A stretch of DNA of 64,000 bases from Williamsia sp. 1138 (GCF_002095435.2 NZ_MJEJ02000050.1:1-64000); one strand, 5' to 3'; positions 39,156 to 48,526 are shown, counted from the first letter of the stretch. Program-made: numbers and translations. Notes: a model not told the origin generated them from the sequence alone.

Positions 39156-39748
39156 AGCCGGGGTGCCGGGAAGTCGTGATCGATGCCGGTTCCCAGGTCG
39201 GCGCATTCGACGTCGATGACGTCATCCCGTCCGGCGAGGTAAGGCCCGGCCCCGCGATCGCCGGCCAGTGAATCGAGCACGGCGCCAAGGTGATCGGCAC
39301 CGATGTATGCCGGGTGACCGATTTGCCCGAAGTGGGTCGCGCGGGCAAGTGCCTGTGGCGCAGGTCCTGCCGCGGCAAGCAATCTTTGGACCTGCGGTGC
39401 CGAGACGTCCGGAATGTCAACAACGTGTAAAACAACGCCGACCACACCCTCGCAGCCGCGGGCGCGAACAAGCCCGGCACGCACCGACTCACTCAGTCCT
39501 TCCCGCCACGTCGGGACCTGCACCGCCTCGGCCCCCTGGGGCATCGCCGTCGTGGCCGCACCCACCGTGACGAACACCCTTCGGCAGCCTCCTGCCATCA
39601 GTGCGGAAACGCACAGGCGCAACCATTCGCCTTGTTCTGCAAGGATTTTCGGCATCCCGAACCGGGTTCCCGCACCCGCGGCGAGCAGCACCCCCACGAC
39701 TGTCGCAGCGTCGTCACCCGAGAGATCTTCCCCGGACGCACCCTTCAC
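39152..39748 (-). CDS. MobA/MocA-like molybdenum cofactor nucleotidyltransferase
   Basis: A 198-residue NTP-transferase domain protein. The signature GVLLAAGAGTRFGMPK near the N-terminus is the nucleotide-binding loop (LAAGxGxRxGxPK), and LHVVDIPDVSAPQVQRLL and GQIGHPAYIGADHL match the MobA/MocA group that adds CMP or GMP to molybdopterin. GGGAGG lies 5 nt before the GTG at 39748. Its place divergent from a purine permease and uricolytic genes suggests maturation of a molybdenum enzyme such as xanthine dehydrogenase, which is not encoded in the window. Confidence 0.75.
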   Translation of the reverse strand: MKGASGEDLSGDDAATVVGVLLAAGAGTRFGMPKILAEQGEWLRLCVSALMAGGCRRVFVTVGAATTAMPQGAEAVQVPTWREGLSESVRAGLVRARGCEGVVGVVLHVVDIPDVSAPQVQRLLAAAGPAPQALARATHFGQIGHPAYIGADHLGAVLDSLAGDRGAGPYLAGRDDVIDVECADLGTGIDHDFPAPRL

Positions 39749-39952
39749 AGTCACCTCCCAGACATCATTCCGTCGTCGAGCGGCAACCGCGCAGTCATCG
39801 CATCGCACTGCCTGTCCGCGACGATATATTCGTTTTTCTCATCCTGCGGACGAGTCGAGTTGGGGTGATCCTTTCTCTGAGCAATGCGGCCGATCCGAGA
39901 AACGTCGACCGCTGTGCGCCCTGTAGGACCCTTTCATCCAAGAGGTATCACG

Positions 39953-41953
39953 ATGAGCAGCGAACCCGAGGCAAACCCCACAGCCACTCCCCCCGTTCCG
40001 GCTGTCAAGAAGAAGCGAGTTCATCCCGTCGACGAGGTCCCGCCGGTCGGCAAGCTCGCTGTTCTCGGGTTCCAGCACGTCATCGCGTTCTACGCGGGAG
40101 CGGTACTGGTGCCACTCATCATCGCCGGCGCCATCGGCCTCGATGGCGAGGCCCTCACGATGCTCATCACCGCCGACCTCTTCACCTGTGGCATCGCCTC
40201 AATCCTGCAAGCGGTCGGCATCTGGAAGATCGGCGTCCGGCTTCCACTGCTGCAGGGCATCACGTTCGCTGCTCTCGCGCCTGTCATCAAGATCGCCAAC
40301 GACAACGGAGGAGAACGCGTCGGACTGCTGACCGTCTACGGGGCCGTCATCTGTGCCGGAATCTTCACCTTCCTGATCGCACCGTTCTTCGCCAAACTGA
40401 TCCGGTTCTTCCCTCCCGTCGTGACCGGGACCATCATCACGATCATCGGTATCGCGCTGTTGCCGGTGGGCATCGGTGACGCGACCACCGACCCCGCCAC
40501 CCACACCTCGGACGCAGGCAACGGCCGCTGGCTGTTGTACGCGGTGGGCACGATCTTCCTGATCGTCCTGATGCAGCGATTCTTCCGCGGCTTCTGGGCG
40601 ACCATTGCGGTGTTGCTCGGCCTGGTGGTCGGGACCATCGTGGCCTGGATCCTCGGCGACACGAACTTCAGCGCTGTCGGCGAGGCCGACTGGGTCGGAT
40701 TCACCCCGCCCTTCGCCTTCGGCGCGCCACGCTTCGACCTCATCGCCATCGTGATGATGATCGTGGTCATGATGATCATCGCTGTGGAGTCCACCGGTTC
40801 GGTGTTCGCAACCGGTGAGATCGTCGGCAAACGCATCAAGAAGGAAGACATCGCTGCCACCGTTCGCGCGGACGGCCTGGCCACCGTGATCGGCGGCATC
40901 TTCAACTCGTTCCCCTACACCGCGTTCTCGGAGAACGTGGGCCTCGTCCGCCTCACCGGGGTGAAGAGTCGCTGGGTGGTCGCCGCCGCCGGTGGCATCA
41001 TGATCCTGCTGGGACTACTGCCCAAGACCGCCAAGATCGTCGAAGCCATCCCGGCCCCGGTACTGGGCGGCGCCGCGATGACCCTGTTCGCCACGGTCGC
41101 GGTGGTCGGCATCCACACCCTGGGAAAGGTCGACTTCACCGACCACCGGAACCTGATCATCGTCAGCACATCGCTGGCCATGGGGTTGTACGTGGAGTTC
41201 AGCCAGTCCTCGGCGCCGTCTGAGGTCATCGTCGACGGCAACGTGGTCGAGGTGCCGGGCATGTCAGGTGTCGACCAGGCCGTGCCCGGTGTTCTGCTGC
41301 AGATCCCGTTCGGCGCAGGCATCACCATGGGCGCCATCACCGCACTGTTGCTGAATCTGCTGTTCTTCCACACCGGCAGTCGCGGCGTGGCGATCGCGGG
41401 CGGCGGCTCCATCCGACTTGCCGAGATCAACAAGATGACGTTGGAGGAGTTCCGCGAGACCTTCGGTGGCCTCGTGCAGAACGTGACGTGGGTTGTCGAC
41501 GCCGCGTACGAGCAACGGCCATTCGAGAACGCGCATGACCTGCGCGCTTCCTTCCAGGACGCACTGCTCACAGGTAGCGATGAGCAACAGCTCGAACTGA
41601 TCAGGGCATTCCCGGATCTCGACGCAGAAGACGAGGTCGGAGACATGATCGCCTCAGATCACACCGCATTGTCCAATCTCGAAGAGGAAGAGCACGATAA
41701 CATCGTCGAGATGGCAAGGGCCTATCGTCAGCAATTCGGTTTCCCGCTGGTGATCTGCGCCAGAGAGACCGAGCGATACGAGCGCGTACTCCGAAACGGC
41801 TGGACTCGCATGGACAATGCAGCAGGCAGCGAGAAGTCGTTTGCGCTGATCGAGATAGCGAAGATCGCCAACTATCGGTTCGACGATCTCGTGGCGGACG
41901 CCAATCCCATTGTCTCGGCGCGGTTCAACCGTTTCCAAGACGTCATGGGCTGA
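39953..41953 (+). CDS. NCS2 urate/xanthine permease fused to a UraD-like C-terminal domain
   Basis: A 666-residue fusion. Residues about 30-485 form an NCS2 (uracil-xanthine/urate) permease with about 12-14 TM helices, including VESTGSVFATGEIVGKRI and FNSFPYTAFSENVGLVRLTG, the substrate and translocation motifs. After the last helix (LLLNLLFFHTGSRG), residues about 495-666 form an OHCU-decarboxylase-like domain: PFENAHDLRASF, ARAYRQQFGFPLVICA and EKSFALIEIAKIANYRF. In the position of the catalytic His of UraD (HP motif) it has RAFPDL, so the domain may be non-catalytic. AGAGG precedes the ATG. It is first of the operon with uraD, uraH and uricase. Confidence 0.88.
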   Translation: MSSEPEANPTATPPVPAVKKKRVHPVDEVPPVGKLAVLGFQHVIAFYAGAVLVPLIIAGAIGLDGEALTMLITADLFTCGIASILQAVGIWKIGVRLPLLQGITFAALAPVIKIANDNGGERVGLLTVYGAVICAGIFTFLIAPFFAKLIRFFPPVVTGTIITIIGIALLPVGIGDATTDPATHTSDAGNGRWLLYAVGTIFLIVLMQRFFRGFWATIAVLLGLVVGTIVAWILGDTNFSAVGEADWVGFTPPFAFGAPRFDLIAIVMMIVVMMIIAVESTGSVFATGEIVGKRIKKEDIAATVRADGLATVIGGIFNSFPYTAFSENVGLVRLTGVKSRWVVAAAGGIMILLGLLPKTAKIVEAIPAPVLGGAAMTLFATVAVVGIHTLGKVDFTDHRNLIIVSTSLAMGLYVEFSQSSAPSEVIVDGNVVEVPGMSGVDQAVPGVLLQIPFGAGITMGAITALLLNLLFFHTGSRGVAIAGGGSIRLAEINKMTLEEFRETFGGLVQNVTWVVDAAYEQRPFENAHDLRASFQDALLTGSDEQQLELIRAFPDLDAEDEVGDMIASDHTALSNLEEEEHDNIVEMARAYRQQFGFPLVICARETERYERVLRNGWTRMDNAAGSEKSFALIEIAKIANYRFDDLVADANPIVSARFNRFQDVMG

Positions 41954-41972
41954 TGAGAGAGGCAGGACAATC

Positions 41973-42512
41973 GTGCGACGAGTCGATTGGCGTGGTGTCG
42001 AGAGTTTCAACGAACTGAGCGACCGCCAGGCCATTCACGCCCTCTACGAGTGCTGCACCTCCAGGATCTGGGCGATCCGGGTGGCGGCAGGGCGTCCGTT
42101 CCCCGACGATGAAGCATTGTTCGAACGTGCGGATCTGATCTTGGCCGAGCTCACCGAATCCGATCTCGACGAGGCCCTCGACGGGCACCCACGTATCGGC
42201 GATCGCGCCGACAACCCGTCGTCGGCCAGCGAGCAATCAGGAGTCGCCGGTGCCGACGCCGCGATCATCGATGAGCTCAAGAAATGCAACGCCGAGTACG
42301 AGAACAAGTTCGGTCATGTATATCTGGTGTTCGCCAACGGCAGGCCGGCAGCCGAGTTGCTTGCAATCCTCAAGGAACGGATGGGCAACGACCCGCAGAC
42401 CGAACGACGAGTCATGCGAATGGAACTGGGCAAGATCAACCGTCGGCGTTTGCGGGTGATGCTCGAACCCGCGGTCCACTACGTCGACGAGGAGGAAGGT
42501 GCTCACCCGTGA
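41973..42512 (+). CDS. uraD: OHCU decarboxylase UraD
   Basis: A 179-residue 2-oxo-4-hydroxy-4-carboxy-5-ureidoimidazoline decarboxylase, giving S-allantoin in the last step of urate breakdown. The catalytic LDGHPRIGDRA motif with His is intact, followed by SEQSG and the ENKFGHVYLVFANGRPAAELL segment typical of the family. AGGA precedes the GTG start. It overlaps uraH by 4 nt (GTGA). It provides the enzymatic activity that the permease-fused UraD-like domain seems to lack. Confidence 0.9.
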   Translation: MRRVDWRGVESFNELSDRQAIHALYECCTSRIWAIRVAAGRPFPDDEALFERADLILAELTESDLDEALDGHPRIGDRADNPSSASEQSGVAGADAAIIDELKKCNAEYENKFGHVYLVFANGRPAAELLAILKERMGNDPQTERRVMRMELGKINRRRLRVMLEPAVHYVDEEEGAHP

Positions 42513-42835
42513 CCGGATTGAGCACCCACGTCCTCGACGCCGTCACCGGACTGCCCGCGCCGGGGTTGACCGTGACACTGCATGACGATGCCGGAGCCGA
42601 ATTGGCTTCGGCGATCACCGATTCCGACGGCCGCGTAGCTTCCGTCACCGGCGGCGAGCTACCACAGGGCACCTATCGCCTCACGTTCGAGACCGGTTCC
42701 TGGTTCGGCGCGAGGGAGATCGAGAACTTCTATCCAGAGGTGACGATCGCGTTCGCCGTCACCGACACCACGCGACATCACCATGTACCGCTGCTGCTGA
42801 GCCCCTTTGCATATTCCACCTACCGCGGCAGCTGA
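42509..42835 (+). CDS. uraH: 5-Hydroxyisourate hydrolase (transthyretin-like)
   Basis: A 108-residue HIU hydrolase that opens 5-hydroxyisourate to OHCU. STHVLDAVTGLPAPGL at the N-terminus (catalytic His), a central FYPEVTIAF segment and the hallmark C-terminal YRGS are all present. It is coupled to uraD by a 4-nt overlap and followed by uricase after 12 nt, in the order permease, decarboxylase, hydrolase, oxidase. Confidence 0.93.
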   Translation: MTGLSTHVLDAVTGLPAPGLTVTLHDDAGAELASAITDSDGRVASVTGGELPQGTYRLTFETGSWFGAREIENFYPEVTIAFAVTDTTRHHHVPLLLSPFAYSTYRGS

Positions 42836-42847
42836 CCAAAAGAGAAA

Positions 42848-43771
42848 GTGACTACAGGCACCATGGGCATCATTCTGGGCGAGAACCAGTACGGCAAAGC
42901 CGAGAACCGCGTCGTTCGGATCTATCGCGAGACCCCGCGGCACCAGATAAAGGACATCAACGTCGGCAGTGCACTCCGCGGCGACTTCTCGGCGGCTCAT
43001 ACCGACGGCGACCAGCGTAAGGTGCTGCCGACCGACACCCAGAAGCAGACCGCGTACGCCTACGCCAAGGAAAAGGGCATCTCGAGTATCGAGCAGTACG
43101 GGCTCGACCTCGCCTACCACTTCGTCAATGACAACGACCCCGTCGACGGGGCACGTATCGAGATCGAGGAATACGCCTGGGAACGCGCGGTGATCGACGG
43201 CAAGGAACACGACCACACCTGGGTACGCAAAGGCCAGGAGGTCCGTACCGCTGACATCACCGTCGAAGGCAAGGGCGATGCCCAAAAGACCTGGGTCATC
43301 GGAGGTCTGAAGGATCTGGTGGTCCTGAAGTCGACGGGGTCGGAGTTCCACGACTTCCTCGAAGACGAGTACACCATCCTGCAACCGACCACCGACCGGG
43401 TGATGTCGACATCCCTGGTCGCGAAGTGGCGCTTCACCACCACCGACGTCGATTGGGAAGCGGTTTATCCCGCCATCAAGCAGATCATCGTCGACACGTT
43501 CGCCACCGTGCAGTCACTGGCATTGCAGCAGACGCTCTATCAGATGGGCAAGACCATCCTCGAGACCTACGACCACATCGCCGAGGTCAAGTTGTCCGCT
43601 CCGAACATCCATCACTTCGTCTACGACCTCTCCCCCTTCGGCGTGGAGAACAACAAAGAGGTGTTCAACGCCGACGACCGTCCCTACGGTTTGATCCAGG
43701 CCACCGTCACCCGCGACGATGCCCCTGACGCCGGGCCGTCATGGACGCAGCAGAGGGCCTGGCTCGGTTAA
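42848..43771 (+). CDS. Urate oxidase (uricase)
   Basis: A 307-residue cofactor-free urate oxidase converting urate to 5-hydroxyisourate with H2O2 release. Two T-fold domains: N-terminal LGENQYGKAENRVVRIYR and VLPTDTQKQTAYAYAKE with the catalytic Thr, then GLKDLVVLKSTGSEFHDFL and SAPNIHHFVYDLSPFGVENN with the conserved His/Asn region. YGLIQATV lies near the C-terminus. The start is GTG with a weak AGAGAAA ribosome binding site. Last gene of the uricolytic operon; it converges on the isochorismatase-type gene across the palindrome at 43785. Confidence 0.93.
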   Translation: MTTGTMGIILGENQYGKAENRVVRIYRETPRHQIKDINVGSALRGDFSAAHTDGDQRKVLPTDTQKQTAYAYAKEKGISSIEQYGLDLAYHFVNDNDPVDGARIEIEEYAWERAVIDGKEHDHTWVRKGQEVRTADITVEGKGDAQKTWVIGGLKDLVVLKSTGSEFHDFLEDEYTILQPTTDRVMSTSLVAKWRFTTTDVDWEAVYPAIKQIIVDTFATVQSLALQQTLYQMGKTILETYDHIAEVKLSAPNIHHFVYDLSPFGVENNKEVFNADDRPYGLIQATVTRDDAPDAGPSWTQQRAWLG

Positions 43772-43784
43772 CCCCCTCCCCATG

Positions 43785-43837
43785 ATGGGTCGTTGTGGCG
43801 AACCCCACCTGCGGTTTTGTTCGCCACAACAACCCAT
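43785..43837. repeat. Structured palindrome, copy 2 of 3, in a convergent gap
   Basis: The left arm ATGGGTCGTTGTGGCG pairs with CGCCACAACAACCCAT. The loop side carries CACCTGCGG then TTTTGTTCGCCA, as in the other copies. Relative to copy 1 the stem changes C to G on one side and G to C on the other, keeping the pair. Its right end touches the stop codon of the isochorismatase-type gene. Confidence 0.75.
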
Positions 43838-44460
43838 TATTGGGGCGTCAGCTGGGTCAGGGCCTCCGCGAGAGTGAGCACATCGGCGTACTTCGCTTGC
43901 AGGTCGAGAAGATTGGCATCGTGCAGCTGCGGTTCTCGGTCTCCGCAGGCATCCGAGACCACCAGGGGGCGAAATCCGTGCTGCAACGCGTCGGTGGCGC
44001 TGGCGCGGATGCAACCGGAGGTGCTCAGACCACAGATGTAGAGCGTGTCGATGCCGGCCGCGGTCAGGGTCGCGGCCAGTGACGTCCCGAAGAAAGCGCT
44101 GGCATACTGCTTCGTGATCACCGTCTCCCCTGGCTCGGGGCGAGGATCCGGAACGAACTCGGCCAGCGGCGATCCCTCTTCGAACACCTTCAGAGCGGGG
44201 ATCTTCCGCACGAACAATCCGCCGTCGAGTCCGCCGGGCTGATAGCTGACGCGAGTGAAGATCACCGGGAGCCCCGCCGCGCGAGCCGCGCCCACCAGTG
44301 CCGCCGATGCCGCCACAGCATCGTCGACCGGCGCCCGCAACGGCGAGGAGTCGTCCAGGTAGGCCATCGCCAGATCGATGGCCAGCACTGCCGGCCTACG
44401 GCCCGGACCGAGTTCTCCGGCGAACCCTGACTCGTGGTACGACGCGAGCGTATCGCTCAC
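43837..44460 (-). CDS. Isochorismatase-family amidohydrolase (N-carbamoylsarcosine amidase-like)
   Basis: A 207-residue cysteine hydrolase of the isochorismatase superfamily. The triad is visible: Asp in AVLAIDLAMAYLDD, Lys in VITKQYASAFFGT and Cys in ICGLSTSGCIRASA. FFGTSLAATL is typical of N-carbamoylsarcosine amidohydrolases. The GTG start overlaps the stop of the hydantoinase B gene (GTGA). Next to ATP-dependent hydantoinase genes, cleavage of an N-carbamoyl amino acid released from a hydantoin-like ring is the likely role, as in creatinine breakdown via N-methylhydantoin. No creatinine deaminase gene is nearby. Confidence 0.8.
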   Translation of the reverse strand: MSDTLASYHESGFAGELGPGRRPAVLAIDLAMAYLDDSSPLRAPVDDAVAASAALVGAARAAGLPVIFTRVSYQPGGLDGGLFVRKIPALKVFEEGSPLAEFVPDPRPEPGETVITKQYASAFFGTSLAATLTAAGIDTLYICGLSTSGCIRASATDALQHGFRPLVVSDACGDREPQLHDANLLDLQAKYADVLTLAEALTQLTPQ

Positions 44461-46346
44461 GCCCGCACCGCCTTCCGCACGTTCACCGGCGGCCTCGGGG
44501 CCGGCAATCCGGTCTCAGCCTCGCACCGCTCGAGGATCTCGGGGATCGACGGGCCCATGTCGAAGGTCTGGAGTTCACCGCGCTCGGAGCGGATGGCGTT
44601 CCGGCGGGCCTCGGTCGCCGTGCCGTCGACCTCTCCCTTCGCGGTGCACACGACGCCGTAGCCGTCGGCCGCTCCCTCGACACTGACCAGACCACGCCGC
44701 ACCTCCAGCGCCACGATCTCGGGATCCCGATCGAGCGGATCACCCCAGCCACCGCCGCCCCAGGTGATGAAGTGCAGTACGTCGCCGCGCGCGACCTCGA
44801 CATCGTGGATCTTGCTGGGCAGCACCTCGGTCTCACCGGAGACACGTTTGATCCATTTCGTCCCGCGCGCACCGGGTTTGCCCCCGTTGACACCCCACGG
44901 ATAGGTGAGCCAGCGATCGTCGTGTATCGCAATGGTTCCCGGCTCCTCGAAGTAGTACGCGACGTCGACACCGTTACCGCCACGATGCAATCCGGCGCCG
45001 CCGGTGTCGGCGATGGTCTCCCAGCGCTCGACCCGCAGGGGGTAATACGACTCGAGGTACTCGCACGGGATGTTCACGAACGACGGCCACAGCGAGTGCC
45101 CGTCCGGTCCGTCGCCGATCGGGCGGCCCGGAATCCCGCCGAAACCGATGGAATAGAGCTGGAACCACTCGCCATCCCGCGAACCACCGTCGTAGTGACC
45201 GGAATACATGAAGTGTGGCGACGACGAGAACCCCGCGGCATTGAGGATCTCCGGGTTTCCCTGGCCCAGTAGCCCGCCGAACAGGTCGAAGACCCGGCCG
45301 ATACCGTGGTTGCGACCGTTGAGCGCGGCCGGGAATCGCGGTTTCCAGAACGAGTCCTCCGGAATGGTCACGTCGATGAGCGGATAAAACCCGTCGTTCC
45401 AGAGGATCTGGGGATCGGCGATGGTGATCACGTAGATGCCGAAGAACATCCGCACGAGATTCTCGTTGATGAAGTAGTTGATCGGCCCGACCGCCTGCGC
45501 CGCGTCGGCGCTGAAGTCGAGATGGATCTTCTCGCCGTGCCGGGTCAGTTTGATCGTCAGCTTGTACGGGCCGTAACCACAGCCGTCGTCGCAGATGTAG
45601 TCGCTGAACTCGATGGTCTCGCCATCGACGAACAGCGTCGCGAGAAGCACCTTCATGGCCTGGTAGTTCCTGTCCAGCAACGCGTCGAGCGCGGACAGAT
45701 AGACATCGACACCGAAACGATCGCACAGTTCGACGATCCGCCTGGAGGCGGTGGTACACGCTGCGACCAGGCCGTTGAGGTCGGCGCGGTTCCAGTCGGG
45801 CATCCGCACCTGGTTCAGGATGATGTCGAGCGCGGTGTCGTTGAGTTGGCCCTTGTCGTAGAGCTTGAACGGCGGGATGATCACGCCCTCTTCGTAGATC
45901 GTGTGGGCGTCGGCGGGCATCGACGACGGGGTGCTGCCGCCGACATCCGACATGTGTCCGAACATCGACGACCAGCCGACCACCCGCCCGCTGTGAAAGA
46001 TGGGGAGCACGATGAGCCAGTCGTTGGCATGGCTGATCGCGGCGCCGCAGGCGTAGGGATCGGAGGTCAGCAGGATGTCACCTTCGCCGACGGTGCCGTT
46101 GAAGTTGTCGAGAAAGTCGGGGACGGAGAGCCCGAACTGACCCACGACCATTTTTCCGCTCGGATCGGCGATCAGGGGGAACTCGTCGTGCTGCTCACGG
46201 ATACCCGGCGACAGCGCCGTTCGGAACAGCACCTCGTCCATCTCGTACCGGGCGTTGCGCAGGGCATTTTCGATGATGTCGAGGGTGACCGGATCGACCG
46301 GCACCTTGTTCACTCCGGTGGTGCTGGTTTCGATGATGGTGGCCAT
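44457..46346 (-). CDS. hyuB: Hydantoinase B/oxoprolinase family subunit
   Basis: A 629-residue HyuB-type subunit that pairs with HyuA in ATP-dependent opening of hydantoin, oxoproline, lactam or related rings, or in carboxylases of the acetone/acetophenone type. VDPVTLDIIENALRNARYEMDEVL at the N-terminus, DILLTSDPYACGAAISHANDW and the C-terminal HFITWGGGGWGDPLDRDP are family landmarks. The ATG is preceded by GTAGGAGATCTG. It is coupled to the amidohydrolase gene downstream and follows hyuA after 65 nt. The substrate cannot be settled by sequence alone. Confidence 0.88.
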   Translation of the reverse strand: MATIIETSTTGVNKVPVDPVTLDIIENALRNARYEMDEVLFRTALSPGIREQHDEFPLIADPSGKMVVGQFGLSVPDFLDNFNGTVGEGDILLTSDPYACGAAISHANDWLIVLPIFHSGRVVGWSSMFGHMSDVGGSTPSSMPADAHTIYEEGVIIPPFKLYDKGQLNDTALDIILNQVRMPDWNRADLNGLVAACTTASRRIVELCDRFGVDVYLSALDALLDRNYQAMKVLLATLFVDGETIEFSDYICDDGCGYGPYKLTIKLTRHGEKIHLDFSADAAQAVGPINYFINENLVRMFFGIYVITIADPQILWNDGFYPLIDVTIPEDSFWKPRFPAALNGRNHGIGRVFDLFGGLLGQGNPEILNAAGFSSSPHFMYSGHYDGGSRDGEWFQLYSIGFGGIPGRPIGDGPDGHSLWPSFVNIPCEYLESYYPLRVERWETIADTGGAGLHRGGNGVDVAYYFEEPGTIAIHDDRWLTYPWGVNGGKPGARGTKWIKRVSGETEVLPSKIHDVEVARGDVLHFITWGGGGWGDPLDRDPEIVALEVRRGLVSVEGAADGYGVVCTAKGEVDGTATEARRNAIRSERGELQTFDMGPSIPEILERCEAETGLPAPRPPVNVRKAVRA

Positions 46347-46411
46347 CAGATCTCCTACGAAGGTGGTGTATCTCGATCAGGTCGGGTTGGGGGGTTCGGG
46401 CCTGTGTCAGC

Positions 46412-48466
46412 TCAGACCGGGCGGATCAGCAGGCTTGCGCTGGTGTGGACGGTGGCGGCGTGTCCGGGCAGGACCAGGGTCGTCGAGTCCATCTCGGTGA
46501 TCACGGCGGGTCCGGTGACCACGTTGCCTGCCAGCAGCTTTGAACGGTCGTAGATCCCGGCGGAGACATGCGCGCCGTCCATCCAGACCTCACTCGTCCG
46601 GGCGAGCGCAGCGGACGCGTCGGCGTCGCCTTCCGGCAACGCCTTCCACGCCACCTCGGGTCGCGGACCACTCACCGTGACGCGCAGATTGATCACCTCG
46701 CGCTCGTTTTTCAACAGGAAGGAAAACAGCCGCTGGTGCTCGGCGTCGAAGGCCTCACCGAGTCCGGCGAGGACCTCGCCCCCTGCCAGTACCTCCGGGT
46801 CCAGATCGACGGGGATCTCGAATCCCTGGCCGTGGTAACGCAGATCCACCTGATACTTGGCGGTCTGCTGGTCGGCGGGCACCCCCTCGGCCGCAAGTCT
46901 GGCGGCGGCGGACTCGGCCAACTCCGCCAGCGCCGAACGCAATTCGTCGTCTGTGGTCTCGGAGAAGGCGCGGATCAGGGTGCGGGCGCTCTCGTCGCGC
47001 AGACAGGTTGTGGCGTCACCGTAAGCGCACAGCACGCCCGGCGAGGGCGGCACGATGACGGGCCACGATCCGGTGAGCTTGCCCAGCGCGTTGGCGTGTA
47101 GCGGACCGGCGCCACCGAACGACACCAGCGCGAATTCCCTGGGGTCGAAACCCTGCTGAACGCTGACCAACCGCAGTGCACCGAACATGTTCTCGTTGAC
47201 GATATCGACGATGCCCGCCGCAGCGACCTCGGGACTCTCCAGCCCCATCGCGTCCGCGACCCCTGCGACCGCGGTACGCGCGGCGTCGACGTCGAGCGTG
47301 ACCTCACCGCCCGCCAATTCGCTGGGCAGGTAACCCAATACGACGTTGGCGTCGGTGACGGTCGGTTCCGTGCCCCCGCTGCCGTAGGCCGCCGGTCCGG
47401 GATCGGCACCAGCGGACTGCGGACCCACCCTCAGGGCCTTGGTCAACTCGGGGACATGGGCGATCGAGCCGCCGCCGGCTCCCACCGTGCGGACGTCCAC
47501 GCTGGTGGCCCTCACCGCGAGATCACCCACCTTGGTCTCTCGGCCGATGCGGGGCTCGCCTTTGAGTACGAGTGCCACATCGGTGGAGGTGCCGCCCATG
47601 TCGAAGGTCAGGAAATCGGTGAATCCCGCTTGCTCGGCGAACCAGACAGCGCCCGTCACGCCGCCCGCAGGCCCCGAGAGCAGCAGGGAGACGGGATCCT
47701 CCGCGGCCTTGGCCGACTGGACGAGCCCACCGTCGCTGCGCAGGATCGACAGCGGGGCCTCGATCCCCTTGTCCCGCAGGGTTGCGTCGAGGTTGCGGAC
47801 GTATCGCGACACCTCCGGCTGTACGTAGCTGTTCGCAACCGTGGTCAGGGTCCGCTCGTACTCGCGCATCTCGGGCAGCACGTGACTGGAGATCGACACC
47901 GGGATGCCGGGCAACTCTTCGGCGGCCCACGCGGCGACCTGCTTCTCGTGGGCATCGTTGGCGTAGGAGTTGATCAACGAGATCGTGAGCGCCTCGATCC
48001 CCGCCCCCGACAATGAGCTCAGTGCCGCACGGGCCTGACCTTCGTCGAGGGCCGTCACCTCCGATCCGTCGGCGGCGAGCCGGCCGACCACCTCGACGGT
48101 GTCCTCGAGCTTGGCCAACGGTTCGGGTTTGGGCCAGATGATCCAGCCGGCCAGTCCACCCGGCACGAAGGACCTGGCGATCTGCAGCACCTGTCGGAAT
48201 CCGTCGGTGGTCACCAGCCCCACCTTGGCGCCCTTGTGCTGCAGGATCGCGTTGGTGGCGACCGTGGTGCCGTGGAGCACCTGACCGACTTCAGAGAAGT
48301 CGATACCTGCTTCGGCGCACACCTTGGTGACGCCGTTCATCACGCCGATCGACTGATCAGCGGGGGTCGAGGGGGTCTTGGCCCGGAACGTGGTTCCGGA
48401 GGTCTCTTCTAGCAGCAGCACGTCGGTGAATGTGCCGCCGACGTCAACTCCGAGCCGATAACGCAT
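46412..48466 (-). CDS. hyuA: Hydantoinase A/oxoprolinase family subunit
   Basis: A 684-residue ASKHA-fold ATPase subunit. The N-terminal RLGVDVGGTFTDVLLLEE is the phosphate loop; HGTTVATNAILQHKG, DMGGTSTDVALV and GGGSIAHV are the further nucleotide-binding motifs of HyuA. The C-terminal part (AVITEMDSTTLVLPGH) is complete. GGGAG lies 6 nt before the ATG at 48466; an upstream in-frame ATG at 48499 falls within a direct repeat and is disfavoured. It lies in the operon GntR, CoA transferase, HyuA, HyuB, amidohydrolase. Confidence 0.9.
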   Translation of the reverse strand: MRYRLGVDVGGTFTDVLLLEETSGTTFRAKTPSTPADQSIGVMNGVTKVCAEAGIDFSEVGQVLHGTTVATNAILQHKGAKVGLVTTDGFRQVLQIARSFVPGGLAGWIIWPKPEPLAKLEDTVEVVGRLAADGSEVTALDEGQARAALSSLSGAGIEALTISLINSYANDAHEKQVAAWAAEELPGIPVSISSHVLPEMREYERTLTTVANSYVQPEVSRYVRNLDATLRDKGIEAPLSILRSDGGLVQSAKAAEDPVSLLLSGPAGGVTGAVWFAEQAGFTDFLTFDMGGTSTDVALVLKGEPRIGRETKVGDLAVRATSVDVRTVGAGGGSIAHVPELTKALRVGPQSAGADPGPAAYGSGGTEPTVTDANVVLGYLPSELAGGEVTLDVDAARTAVAGVADAMGLESPEVAAAGIVDIVNENMFGALRLVSVQQGFDPREFALVSFGGAGPLHANALGKLTGSWPVIVPPSPGVLCAYGDATTCLRDESARTLIRAFSETTDDELRSALAELAESAAARLAAEGVPADQQTAKYQVDLRYHGQGFEIPVDLDPEVLAGGEVLAGLGEAFDAEHQRLFSFLLKNEREVINLRVTVSGPRPEVAWKALPEGDADASAALARTSEVWMDGAHVSAGIYDRSKLLAGNVVTGPAVITEMDSTTLVLPGHAATVHTSASLLIRPV

Positions 48467-48479
48467 GCGGATCTCCCGT

Positions 48480-48515
48480 GATGGTTGGGGTGTGGCCAAT
48501 GATGGTTGGGGTGTG
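48480..48515. repeat. 15-bp direct repeat between CoA transferase and hyuA
   Basis: GATGGTTGGGGTGTG occurs at 48480-48494 and again at 48501-48515, separated by GCCAAT. The 60-bp gap has no other feature. It may be a regulator site or a local slippage duplication. Confidence 0.6.
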
Positions 48516-48526
48516 AAGGGCTGGTG

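Noticed and set aside
43837-44460. Nicotinamidase or isochorismatase of siderophore synthesis
   Set aside because: The TSGCIRASA loop and FFGTSLAATL segment, and the hydantoinase neighbours, fit the N-carbamoylsarcosine amidase branch better; no siderophore genes are nearby.
45306-46553. A 415-codon open frame on the plus strand opposite hyuB
   Set aside because: No family features; hyuB conservation runs continuously through it.
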